Assembly (NCBI GenBank): GCA_036785325.1
Contig: JAXIVH010000010.1
Location: 7,283,538-7,347,537, forward strand
Source of the DNA: Urophycis tenuis
Taxonomy: Eukaryota; Chordata; Actinopteri; Gadiformes; Phycidae
Direction of reading: 5' to 3'
Length of the DNA: 64,000 nucleotides
Each line of letters opens with the position of its first letter. The first letter of the stretch is position 1. Position numbers and translations under genes: made by a program. Positions 12,968-23,392 of the stretch are shown piece by piece. The notes below the pieces were generated by a model. It was not told the origin of the DNA. It worked only from the letters and a program-made list of their open reading frames with translations, and made no database searches.

Positions 12968-15900
12968 GGGAGGCTGGACACATGAGTTGTGCGTCCAGCC
13001 TCCTCTACAGCGTTTGATAGCATTATTAGAAAAGACGCGGCGGCCGATTAATTGAATCTAAACCTCTAAACCTGTGCCGCGCCCATTCCGGACCGATAAT
13101 TTAAGGTCACAAAGCCAAACATAATTACATTATAAAAAGGGAAATTGTTCTATGCCGCCGAGATAACTGTTATTATGTATTTTTTCGAGACGTAGAGTGT
13201 TAATTAACGTGGCCTAACTCGCCGCGGTTCTTGACCTTTCTTTGTCGGACCAGAGTCTATTTAACTTTCAGAAATGTGAAGCAGCCTTTATCAATTTGCA
13301 GTACAATAGCAACTGTTGCCCCTGATACTTTTCTACTTTTTTCTGTCATTCTTCATTCTTGGCTAAGCATAATGGGAAATACTTTATAGCACTGGAACAC
13401 ATTCATAATACTGATTGGCTGTGCTTTTTAAATGTTAAACATGTTTTTCTTTTTTGCTATAATTAATTTGTGGACCTGTTAGCACCTTTTCAAATAAAAC
13501 TAATGCCCGCCAAATGCAAGCCGCCTGGAGTGGGGTCACAACTGGCTACTGCTCTGGCTGTGGTGGTTTCTATGCCGACGGCTCTCTCTCTCTCTTTGTC
13601 TCGTTCTTTCTTCAAGCATCGCTCTCTCCTTTCCCAAGTACTCTCTCTGACAGTCGTGGAGAGAGACAGCGACCACAAACACGCCCATATAGCTCCTGCG
13701 GGGCTTGTACGTCAGAGTGCATCATGGGATTTTTTTTTGTCGTTGCTGATACCGCGCCATTTCGTGAGAGTTCTCACGAGAGTTCTAGTAATGTTAAGTA
13801 ATGGAAATAAAACGTAAATATAGCGTACCCTTGGCAAATGAAAAGCTAGTTGTTTTTTCCCCACGCCCCCCACGTGAGAAACACTGCGGCGGTTTCAAAC
13901 ACAAAAATGTCACCTCCACGATGACAAATAATGTCAATTAATTAATTACTTATTAACAATGACCAAAACACTGTTAACATTCCTACGCTTCTACACCCCT
14001 GCGACGGAGGCGTTTCTCGCGATGTGACGTCACAATACACGATGCCCTATTGTTTCCAATTCAACCGCGGTTCTTATTGATTCTGTCGGGGCAGATGAGT
14101 CCTCTGGGTCAGATGTTTATGCAGAAGTATGGTGATGCTTGCTAAGTGGAAAGGGACAACAAATCGATAGGCGAGGGAAGGATGGGGGGGGGTGGGGGTG
14201 GGGTGGTGGCAGCCCATTCGCCGTCTGTATTTCTGTTCCTTCGATGCGTTATCGGGAGCCCAGGTGAGAGCAGCTCACGGGTTTCCACGGGGGGGGTTCT
14301 TCTCGATGGCCGTGGCTTGCGGCTGAGCATGGGGCTTCCCGGCTTCAGACGGCGGCGTTCCCACGCGGCGGTCCAGACACAAACAAACCCACGCCGCTCC
14401 GGCCTGCCCGCCGATGGGCTGCACGCCGTTGGTGTAACATCGGCTCTTGAGGATTTTCTTTTTTATGGGAGATCTCAAACAATATATTGATCAACGTTTT
14501 ACAAGTCAGTACGGTTGACTGAAAGTCAATTTCGTTGGCCTCCCGTTTGACTCCCCCCCCCCGTACGGTCAAGGAAAAACTCCAAAACCTGGTGAGATTA
14601 GGCATACGGTATATCGCCCATTGGATGAATCCCACCTGCCAGATGTAATGGAGGAGTATGATGGGTTCTGATTGGGCACAAGCATGTGATTTCTGCTACA
14701 TTGGTGTATTAGGTAAGTCAATTATAGTACCGTAAATGACATACTGGTTGATATTTACATGCAGCTTGTATTTTAAAAAATCCAGTAGGGATGGGGGGGG
14801 GGGGGGGGGGGGGGGGGGAAGATTGTTGAACCAAAAATATATATTTTTCCATAATAACGTCAAATATTATGGTTATCTTAGCTAAATCAATGTACTTTCC
14901 TATATTGGACACTATATTGTAACTGCAGATGGTTTAACCGGTGCAACTAGATTCTGTTCTGATCCCAATTTACACTTAAGACTGCACAAAAGATTAAGAT
15001 AAAATGTTTCATATCGTCATATTTACAGAATCGCTATAGGCTACATATCATATTGGCACTCATTGTTTTGTAATATTGAACTGTGAGGGGCCCTCTGGGT
15101 TTCAGTGCTGAGACTAGATTGTTGCTGAAGGTTGCTGTGGTTCATCCAGGATGGAAACCTTTGTATAAAAAGGTCGCTAAAGAAACATTGTTAAAGGCTT
15201 AGGATTGCCAGGTCCATCACACAAGACGGGTTAAAGCTTTATATTTTCAACTTCGAAAAGTTGTTAGACTAAAAGTTAGTGATAGTTTTTTTGATCCATA
15301 TGTCTGGCCAGCACTTCCTTATTATAGACTATTGGATCCCAACACAAAATTGTCTTCCATATGCAGGCAGCAGAGACAAATAGGGTCACTGTGTTCTCAG
15401 ACTTTGATGTAGAATTTTTAAGCAGTGACTCAAAATAATTAATTCTCGCAAAAGGTTATTCATCTTCTGGGCAATTTAATTGACTGCTTATTGCAATCAG
15501 CCATCTTTCATCCTGTGCGCGAACGTATAATTAATTGCTAGCAATAAGTGTAGCTAGGTTTTTTTTTGGCTGTTATTTTGTTTATGCCTTGGTGAAGTTG
15601 GAATCAAGTGTTTTAATCATAATTGAGCAATTGTTTCTATTTTTCGTGTTTTTTTACGGTAAACAATGTACTAATCACGGGGTTCGGTCGAGTGCCTCAC
15701 CCCGCCGTGGTCTGAAGAGGCCGTGACCCAACTGCCAGATGCAGTCATGCTGCAGCGGATTAAGACAATTAGGGTGAAGACTATTTGCTTTATGTGGATC
15801 TGTTCAGAGAATCATCTGCTTTCTTCTGATGGCGCAGCGCAAAAGCAAAGAGCTTTGTGAAGCCGGCGAGAACAGACCAAAGTAGCACTTGTGCCGCATG

Positions 15901-16122
15901 CCCTGATCCACCAGGGCGTTAAAAGTTAATAAATTAATTTTAAATCCCGACATCTGAAGCGTCAACGTCAATATTTTAGCACGCGGCGTCTTCTAACGGG
16001 ACGACGGAGACAATGTTGAGGTCACCATTTGAGACCGTGGAGGATGACGTCCAAAGAGCTATGATTAAAATTCCTTCTGCTTGGGTGGAAGGGCTCGCAA
16101 ATCTGAGTGCACCAAAGGGAAC
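12641..16122. other. Intergenic, simple repeats only
   Basis: No gene is seen. Contents include T-rich runs near 12621-12640, (CA)n at 12914-12964, a perfect TGACGTCA palindrome at 14025-14032, and a 26-nt poly-G tract at 14793-14818. The rest is unremarkable AT-rich sequence. Confidence 0.5.
12914..12964. repeat. (CA)n microsatellite
   Basis: CA dinucleotide tract of about 50 bp with one short interruption. Confidence 0.95.

Positions 16123-16215
<93 letters not shown>
16123..16215. repeat. (GA)n microsatellite
   Basis: About 92 bp of GA repeat with a single CA interruption, lying just beyond the predicted end of the lrp1b transcript. Confidence 0.95.
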
Positions 16216-16218
<3 letters not shown>

Positions 16219-16634
16219 ATAGCAAAATAACAAGAGTGAAAATAAGGGCAATGAGCGAGTGCCGTTGACTCCTCCGGTTGCCATGGCGAAGAAGCCGCAG
16301 TATGGATGGAGTGCATGTGTTAAAAAGGAGAACGCGGCCATTCACCATCGCCTTACCCCTTTACAAAGCCCACAAGACACCTGGCTGTGGTGATTGACTC
16401 GGGAGCCCAGTGGCCACTCTGCAACCGGAACATACAGCGGCACGTCCGGTCGGCATCCCCGGTTAGCTATTAAGGCTCCTCTGTAGGTCATTTCAAATGG
16501 ATGAACCGTGGCGAAACACTAAATGACATTCACACAGGACCTCTCACGACCGTACACATCACAATGAGACAGGCGACACGGTCACATCCGCGGTGTCTGG
16601 CGGCTGGAGTTACTCAGGGAAAAATGACAGCAAC

Positions 16635-18024
16635 GTGGAAATGAGCCCCCTTTATTCGATATTGATTTACATTTTTTTTTTATATAAAAAATTACTTACA
16701 TTTAATACATTTCTTCAAAATACAAGCAGCCAAACGACATACAAATCAAATACAAAATTATAAAATTTCTTATATCTATGATCTTCCTTTTCTTCAGAGT
16801 GTAACAGATGTGCATTGTGTATATAGCTCTCTAAATAATTATTTTGCCTGTAATTCCTTCGCGTCGCCATCCGTAAGCCGTCCGTTGATACACAAGACAT
16901 GAAAAATATGCTATGTAATATTGCCCCTTTTTCTGTTTACAGTACACGATACAGGACTCTGATCTCAGAACATTCAAGGTGGGCTTCAACCTGTTTATAA
17001 GACGTTGAAGTTGCAAAGTGAGACACTGGGAAAATGAACAAAAAAAAAATAAAAAAAATAAAATGGACACGATGAAACACAAAAGGATTCAGCTGTCATG
17101 TTGAAACTTTTAAGTGGTGAAAGCAAGATTGGCTGCTTCATAATTACTGATATCAACTTTAAAATGATCACCACAACTTGTAATTTCACCAATTTGTGGA
17201 AATACGTTGGCGTTTTTTTTTCCATGGCTCTTACTACATGCCAAGCAGTCAGTGGCTCGTCCAATTATAAAGAGCCTCTGTGAGGGAGAGTCCAAGACGT
17301 GTATTATCCAGCAATGCGAGAGGCCAGTTGTGACATCACTGCTGGCTCTGATTGGGATTGGCTAATTTTTTTTTTTACTGGTGATTGTTTCTCAACGATT
17401 TATCAATGAAATTACATCACATACAGAAGGACCCATGTTGACGAACGAGTTTCCTAGGATACCCCTTCCCCTTAAAAATACTCTCTAGTATATAATCCAT
17501 CCACGAGGCTACTCTTTACAAAAACAATCATCTACCCTGGCTCGCTCTCCTCGGTCTGAAATGGGCCGTGTCGAGCGAACGAGAGGCATACGGATATCGG
17601 CACGAATAATAAGCGCAGATTCTTAAGGTGTTCAACTTGTGCGCCACATGTGAATCCCGGTGTTAATAAACGTGGAGCAAGCCAGCAGCGTTTTTGTTTT
17701 TTACGTCAGCACGATACTGTATAACTGCGGTATGTGCGGTGACATATGTTCGACACACATTAGAAAGCAAATGAGAAAATGAACAGAAAACAAAGACAAA
17801 AAAAAAAAAAAACGAAAAATGAAATCAAACAAAAAACGGAGATTTGAAACTGTTTTAGCACACAAATAAGACTATGCTGGATGCTAAAAAATAAGAGCTG
17901 CTAAATGCCGAAAAGAAACAGAAAGAGCCCGATAGGAAATAGAAAATTCTTGTTTTGTTTCCTCTCTTCATTTTATACATTTTGTACACAGCGGTAAAAA
18001 AGGAGTAGAAAGAGTAAAGTCAGG
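16635..18024 (-). other. lrp1b: lrp1b 3' untranslated region (predicted)
   Basis: About 1.4 kb of AT-rich sequence between the stop codon at 18025-18027 and the candidate poly(A) signals. It has several A or T homopolymers and no convincing open frame. The boundary is uncertain without transcript data. Confidence 0.5.
16651..16706 (-). promoter_or_regulatory. lrp1b: Candidate lrp1b poly(A) signals
   Basis: On the minus strand an AATAAA hexamer lies at 16656-16651 and an ATTAAA variant at 16706-16701. The AATAAA is the first canonical hexamer I find downstream of the lrp1b stop codon, which places transcript cleavage around 16625-16640. Inferred from the hexamers alone. Confidence 0.45.
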
Positions 18025-18165
18025 CTACGCGGCGGTTTCACGAATCGTCCCCTCTAGCTTCTTTGGGAGTAGCTCTCTCCTCTCGTCCATGTTGATGACC
18101 GGCTTCCTACAGTTCTGTCCGTCCAGGTATATCTTTGCATATACTGGGTTGGAGTAGTTCATGGG
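18025..18165 (-). CDS. lrp1b: lrp1b last coding exon: distal cytoplasmic tail and stop
   Basis: This exon encodes 46 residues and a TAG stop. It contains the second tail NPxY motif (NPVY), the overlapping YAKIY tyrosine motif, and a DERRELLPKK segment with a dileucine, ending in IRETAA. In this family these motifs recruit endocytic and signalling adaptors. The LDGQNC and ELLPKK strings are LRP1B-type; LRP1 has different residues here. The acceptor is TCTCCACAG at 18166-18174, phase 0. The upstream partner is either the tail exon at 20286-20436 directly or the candidate cassette exon at 19108-19182. Confidence 0.95.
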   Translation of the reverse strand, partial: PMNYSNPVYAKIYLDGQNCRKPVINMDERRELLPKKLEGTIRETAA

Positions 18166-19107
18166 CTGTGGAGACAGAGGAGGAAGGAAGGGAAATGACC
18201 TTTAGCCTCTCTCTCAGGTGGCGTCAAAGAACAGGTGGTTGGTCGGTTTATGGACGCTTAGTGGAGAGATCGGGGGAACAGTTTGGTCACAAAGAGTCAA
18301 GACAGGGAAAATTGCAGCAGTGCAGACAGAGCATGACACATGCATATTAGTGGAAGTGGAAAGGCTGCCTGATATCGCCTCTTTAGAACAATGCCCGCAC
18401 ATTAAAGTACCTCCAGGACATCACATGGGTTTTGTTTGTGGTGGAATTATGTTCAATGATACAGTGATGGACATTTGCGATTCATAATACGTTTTATTAA
18501 TGTATTTTTATGATGTAGTGGTTGAGTGATTGTTGTCTTAGTTTACCCGGAAATGGTGATGGTTACGAGTTCACAGAAACCACTGAGATTTTGATTGTAT
18601 TGTATTTCCGTATTTTCTACCTGTGGTTACCATGATTTCAAAGCGCTCAGAAGTAGAGCTACCCTTGATTTACTTGGCCATGTTGTTGTAGGCGAGTATA
18701 ACCCCAAATAAAGCTTGGGGCTGAATAGGTCACATGGGTAAAGTCTGTAGACATGTATGCTTGTTGATCACCGCGAGGAAGGAGGCAAGTATTGTTCATC
18801 GATGGGAGGTCGTTTTGTCAGGGGAAGTGTGATGATTGGTCAATCTCGAGGGAAAGTGCGATGATTGGTCACTTCATGCAGAAATGTCGCGGCGGTGATT
18901 GGACAAATACATGGACACACGCACAATTGCACAGGGCTTGGGGTGATTTTGCGTGATTTGACACGCAAAATCGCAAAATCCCGGAGGGCTTGCACGATAC
19001 GGACACGATGGACACAACAACAACTCCACGCCCTCCTCCACCCCCCAACACGGAATCATCAACCCCTTGTGATACACAGACCATGTCAATAGTAGTCATC
19101 AATTCAC
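18166..19107 (-). other. lrp1b: Last intron, 3' half
   Basis: No repeats or convincing exon between the last coding exon and the candidate cassette exon. Confidence 0.6.
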
Positions 19108-19182
19108 CTGTCCAGGAATAACCTCCTTGGGCACAGTGTGGATGCCCAAGGCACGGGGTTCACTGGACTTTACACACCAGCC
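19108..19182 (-). CDS. lrp1b: Candidate cassette exon in the lrp1b cytoplasmic tail
   Basis: This is a 75-nt stretch with a strong acceptor (TTCTGTTGTTGCAG just upstream) and a GTGAAT donor. It is open in phase 0 at both ends, so including or skipping it keeps the tail in frame. It encodes 25 residues (GWCVKSSEPR...EVIPGQ). It lies exactly where mammalian LRP1B carries a 33-residue tail insertion between the DPTK and PTNYSNP segments (recalled). Sequence similarity to that insertion is weak, so orthology is inferred from position and phase. If real, it moves the distal NPVY motif away from the proximal NPSY motif. Confidence 0.6.
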
Positions 19183-20285
19183 CTGCAACAACAGAACCAG
19201 AGTGGGCGTCACGCACGACCGATCCCCCGGGGCGCCACCGACCATACGAGACAAAACCCGGGACGGATCACAGAAAGCCTGGGTGGGAGCGTGTCGCCAT
19301 TGTTACGCGCGCACGGAAATACGATCCCTTATTAGCCAAACGGCTCTCGGAATTCCGTGACACCGCCAGCCACGTATCAAACCTAGAACATCACGTTGCC
19401 CCCCCGGACTATATCCATCTTTAAGAAGACAAAAAAAACAAAAACAAATAAGGGGGACTTGTTAGTATTCAAGTTAGCAGAAGAGTGGTGGCAGGAGAAA
19501 GAAAAAGATAGGGGACAGATTGGAACGACAATAGCATAATGTCGAAGTTGGCCGGGCAAAAAAGCAATAGTATTAGGGCTGGGTAGCGCCGGGCAGCAAG
19601 ATAACAACATCAGTGAGGGTGTTATGATTTGTTTGATATGCTGAGTGTTCGCGTGGCGCTGAACTCCATGTACAGAATACATCAGCGGCGAGATAAAGGG
19701 TCCCCTGGCACCGCGAGTACCTGCATAGGAGTAATGCTTCTCACACACACGCACACACACAGAAACACACACACACACACACACACAGACACACACACGC
19801 ACACACACACACAGACACACACACACACACACTCACACCCACACACAGACACACACACAGATACACTCACACTCACACCCACAGACACAGACACACACAC
19901 ACACACACAAACACTCTGTCTGGCCCGGTAGCTTATCATGGACCCGGACTATTACATCTGTGCGTGGTTCAGAGACTATAATAATCTAAACACACAAAAG
20001 CCGTGATAAGTTGAGGTCCCCTCCCCCCCCCCCCCCCCCCAAAAAAAAAATATCTCAGTAGGAATAGAAAATGCTTCTCTTAAAGGATTTGACCGTACAA
20101 GAGAACAAAAAAAAAAAAAAGGAAACGGATTTGCAACAACAAAAAAAAAAAAAAAAACAGAATTCTGCATGTTTCACGGCGGCTCAGCATCCACCCGGTG
20201 ATAAACATATGGCGCCTTATCTCCCGTGGCGTTCTTAAAGGGGACGGTTCTGCTGCCCGGTGCAGTTTGGAGGCGACGGGCGCAC
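19183..20285 (-). other. lrp1b: Intron between tail exon and cassette exon
   Basis: Contains a compound (CA)n array at 19741-19912 with CAGACA/CTCACA interruptions, a poly-C/poly-A junction near 20022-20050 and several A-runs. No further exon was found. Confidence 0.6.
19741..19912. repeat. Compound (CA)n array
   Basis: About 170 bp of CA repeat interrupted by GA, CC and CT variants, intronic. Confidence 0.95.
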
Positions 20286-20436
20286 CTTGTGCGGGTCCAG
20301 CGTGAAGTTGGGTCTGAGCAGGCTGCCGGCGTCGGCGTGGTTGTCGTGGTCCACCTCGTACATGTTGTAGGAGGGGTTGCCGATCTCCACGTTGATGCCG
20401 CCGTTGGTCATGGGCTGTCGCTGAACACGCTTCCCC
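20286..20436 (-). CDS. lrp1b: lrp1b exon: proximal cytoplasmic tail (NPSY)
   Basis: 151 nt: one base completing an Arg codon from the transmembrane exon, then 50 codons. The sequence runs from GKRVQRQPMTNGG through the invariant NVEIGNPSYNMYEVDHD block to NFTLDPHK. NPSYNMY is the first tail NPxY motif of the LRP1/LRP1B family and a docking site for PTB-domain adaptors. The acceptor is CCTCCTCAG and the donor AAG|GTGCGC, phase 0. The donor is weak, and reading through it gives 16 residues and a stop, so a truncated tail isoform cannot be excluded. Confidence 0.95.
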
Positions 20437-20926
20437 CTGAGGAGGTGTGAGAGTGACGAGAGAGGAGGGGGGAGTAGGGGGGGGCTTTGTTGGTCTTTGT
20501 GCTCAAAATGCTGTCGACAAGCTAGATTCTAAAGCACGCGGGTCATGGAAAGAACACCGCCTCTCCGCAAAACTTGGTGGTGTAAGAACTCTTTCATCAA
20601 TGCGGTGCCGGCGTTGGAGGGGGTGAAAGAAAGGTCTCGGCCCAGGCTCTTAGGTTTACAACAAAACAGCCACACATCGCTCCTCGCAATGCCTTGATGC
20701 ACCCTCCAAGCCTGCTGTATGGTGTCACTCTCAGCCCCAAGACCACCTAGCAACCCCCCCTTAAACCACCAGCCAAACCATAACTATTGCATTTGTTCCA
20801 CCTGGGAACTTCACCCTTCATGCAATACAGAGACACTTTACAAAGCAGTTGCTGTTTCTATACACAGACACAACTTGTCAGCAGACTGCAGCCAATATAT
20901 TATAGATGTGTGTGTGTGTGTTTTAC
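20437..20926 (-). other. lrp1b: Intron between transmembrane and tail exons
   Basis: 490 bp with no feature except a poly-G run near 20476 and a short (GT)n near 20908-20920. Confidence 0.7.
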
Positions 20927-21017
20927 CTCTGCCTGCGTTTGCAGATGAAAACACCGGCCACCACTGTCACAATCAGGATGACCAGCAGCACCAGTGGTAC
21001 AATGATGGCTATGCTCC
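20927..21017 (-). CDS. lrp1b: lrp1b exon: transmembrane helix
   Basis: 91 nt encoding the juxtamembrane Ser, about 24 hydrophobic residues (IAIIVPLVLLVILIVTVVAG...) and the basic stop-transfer KRRQR. SIAIIVPLVLL is close to mammalian LRP1B and unlike LRP1. The acceptor is GGGCCTCAG, with a GA-rich (CT-rich on the transcript) tract at 21044-21076 as its polypyrimidine region. The donor is CAGAG|GTAAAA. Phases match the EGF exon upstream and the tail exon downstream. Confidence 0.95.
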
Positions 21018-21202
21018 CTGAGGCCCACACACACAAGAGGGAGAAGGAGAGAGAGTGAGAGTGAGAGAGAGAGAGAGGAGATCAAAAGGAGGTTATATGT
21101 TATTCTACGGAACGCCACCTGTGTAAATGCGACCGGCTATTCTTGTATTTAAAATATTTCACACAAGCGTGCAAACTCAGGCACGCACACTCACACACAG
21201 AA

Positions 21203-21208
<6 letters not shown>

Positions 21209-21246
<38 letters not shown>
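21209..21246. repeat. (CA)n microsatellite
   Basis: CA repeat within the intron upstream of the transmembrane exon (21018-21631), which otherwise shows no feature. Confidence 0.95.
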
Positions 21247-21252
<6 letters not shown>

Positions 21253-21631
21253 CTTTGTATGTTCGCAAAGTCAGACTACTACATAAACATGAACAGATGC
21301 AAAGCTCTGTAGGATTCGGTTTTCTGTCATGTCTTGAAGATCATACAAAACACACACAGACACTCACACACACACGAGCTCTACATAAAAGCCCTGGATC
21401 TGCTGAAATCCACTACGGCTGGTCAATAACATTCGGCACTCGGCAGTGGCAACAGCAGCGGCGCAAAGATCAATGTGTTGTTTAAAAAAAACCCAACACT
21501 GGCAGATCCAGCACCTAATTATCGGACAGGGTGCTAATAGATAATAGATAGATAATGGGCAACACGCGCGGTGCTATTTCACCGGGTGTAGGGGGCCGGG
21601 CCTGGGGGGCGGGGGGAGTCGGGGTACCCAC

Positions 21632-21708
21632 CTCCGGCGGTGTTGTCTGATCTACTGCTCTTGGGGGCGGGCCGCTCGCACTGGGTTCCTGCCCAGTTGG
21701 CCGAGCAC
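21632..21708 (-). CDS. lrp1b: lrp1b exon: end of last EGF repeat and juxtamembrane stalk
   Basis: 77 nt encoding CSANWAGTQC, the last two cysteines of an EGF repeat, followed by the short stalk ERPAPKSSRSDNTAG that leads into the membrane. The stalk matches the LRP1B-specific RPAPKSS segment (recalled). The acceptor is CCCTGCAG and the donor GGAG|GTGGGT. In mammals this segment follows directly on the repeat encoded here at 25957-26061; in this genome another EGF exon (23279-23392) lies between. Confidence 0.95.
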
Positions 21709-22418
21709 CTGCAGGGGGTGGGTGGGTGGGTGGGTGGGTTGAGGGTGGGGGTTTGGAGAAGAAGCGGGTGGATAAAGGGGTGGTTAGCTCTCCACATGTG
21801 GCACCCCCGGCTTCAGAGACACAGACACACCACTGTGTGGTGAAAAACGACTAATTATCCTCTACTACTGAGATGACCGCGCCTTGAGAAAAACACACAC
21901 ACTTAATCTAAAGGAAGGGGGGGGGTTATCGTTATGCATTCTATAGCAAGCACCCCGACTCACGATGCCGGAAACAAACTACACACAGACAAGCCCGCCT
22001 GTGTGATGGGAGCATTCAGACGCAACTTTTTTGGGAAAATCGATCCATTAAAAGACAAGGAGGAAGACCAGTGGTCTACATGGCGGATGGGAGGGGGGTT
22101 GAGTGGGGGGGGGTGGGGGAGGCATGGCCGTCGTTAGCAGGGGGGGGGGGTGATATCCAATTTGCGGTGATTGACGCAGATGGCGGCCGCGAAGCTTGAG
22201 CGATCCGCGGCGGCGCCGGGCGCCGGGGCGGTGATGGAATGAAATTACGGCAAAATGACATGCACTGCGAGAGTCGGAACATCAAGTTATCATAAATAAG
22301 GAGGCGTCCCCTGTACGTGCGTCACATGAATCACACCCCTCGCGGAGCCAAAATGTCACAGTGAGAGCCCGGCATGAATTCTGATGAGAGCGCGGCCGTG
22401 TGTGTGTTTATGTGTGTT

Positions 22419-22453
<35 letters not shown>

Positions 22454-22455
22454 GT

Positions 22456-22506
<51 letters not shown>

Positions 22507-23278
22507 TGTGTTTGTGTGTGAATGTGTGTCTGTGGGGTGGGGGGGTGGGGGGTGAGAGGGGGGAGAGAAAAAAAAACAACCCAAAACCCAAAAACACAGC
22601 GGGCTTTGAGACAGGTGTTCAGTCCCTCCTTTGGCATAAAACCTTCACGGCGGTCGCTCCTCACCAGGGAATTAACAAACACCCCCCCCCCCCCTCCCCT
22701 TGCATCTCTATTGACACCAGCAAATAAAAAGTGAAAAGGGTTTCCATTAGCCTGCCGTGAGCAAAAACACAGATGATTACTGAACCAAGTGCTGTATTTA
22801 ACCCGCCCGCATGCAAAAGATGCTGCCTGCACGTCTTGGTGCCTGCAAGCAAGTGTTTCACACAAATAAACACATATACACACACACACACACATACACA
22901 CACCCCCACTGTGACTGAATGGCTGTGGTGGGTTGGGTTTGGTGGGTGGGTGGGTGAGTGAGTGAGTGATTGAGTGGGGTGGGGGTGGGGGGTGGTGGTG
23001 GTGGTGCTGGGAGGGTGGTGGTGGGGGTGTGCGCGGAGCGGCCAGTGTCAATGTGCCACGGATGGCGGCTGCAGTTTACACTTGGACCGGGTGGTGGAGT
23101 GGGAGTGGGAACAGGCGAGTGTGTGTGGGGAGGGGGGGGGGAGGAGAGGGGGGGAGGGACGAGCGAGAGAGAGAGAGCGTGGGCGAGGGTGGCGGGTCGG
23201 GTGTGGAGGGCTGGAGGGAATGCGGTGGGGGGGGGGGGGGGGAGCGTGGCGAGAGAGAGAGAGGGAGGCGGGACCTAC
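21709..23278 (-). other. lrp1b: Intron with GT array and G-rich tracts
   Basis: Contains (GGGT)n near 21716-21742, a compound (GT)n array at 22398-22530, a short (CA)n near 22877-22905 and G-rich sequence at 22970-23270 with a poly-G tract ending about 36 nt from the next exon. No coding content was found. Confidence 0.7.
22398..22530. repeat. Compound (GT)n array
   Basis: About 130 bp of GT repeat with GTTTAT, GCGT and CTGT interruptions. Confidence 0.95.
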
Positions 23279-23392
23279 TTGCAGCGTGGTTTGTTAGGGG
23301 CCGTTATTGTGCATATCCCCTCATTCTGACAGAAGTAATCGCACGGGTTGGCCAGCTCATCGCAACGCTGGTTCTTGAAACCGGATGTGCAG
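23279..23392 (-). CDS. lrp1b: lrp1b exon: additional EGF-repeat module
   Basis: 114 nt (38 codons, 1 nt + 37 codons + 2 nt). It encodes the last two cysteines of one EGF repeat (CTSGFKNQRC) and the first four of the next (CDYFCQNEGIC...PRC). The acceptor is TTTCCTGCAG and the donor TGCAA|GTAGGT. Both phases match the neighbouring EGF exons, and skipping it also keeps frame and a complete six-cysteine EGF. Mammalian LRP1B and LRP1, as I recall them, go directly from the preceding module to the CSxNWSGTQC stalk, so this looks like an extra eighth EGF repeat. Confidence 0.9.

Noticed and set aside
14025..14032. Full TGACGTCA palindrome (CRE), also at 53397-53404 and 62693-62700
   Set aside because: Three occurrences in 64 kb are close to chance for an 8-mer, and none sits at a supported promoter.
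20236..20285. Read-through of the proximal tail exon into a short alternative C-terminus
   Set aside because: It gives 16 unrelated residues before a stop, whereas splicing to the conserved NPVY exon in matching phase gives the expected tail. Kept only as a minor possibility.
18025..20436. Identity as lrp1 rather than lrp1b
   Set aside because: The tail (DGQNC, ELLPKK, IRET), the RPAPKSS stalk and the 12-repeat cluster are LRP1B-type. The corresponding LRP1 residues differ.
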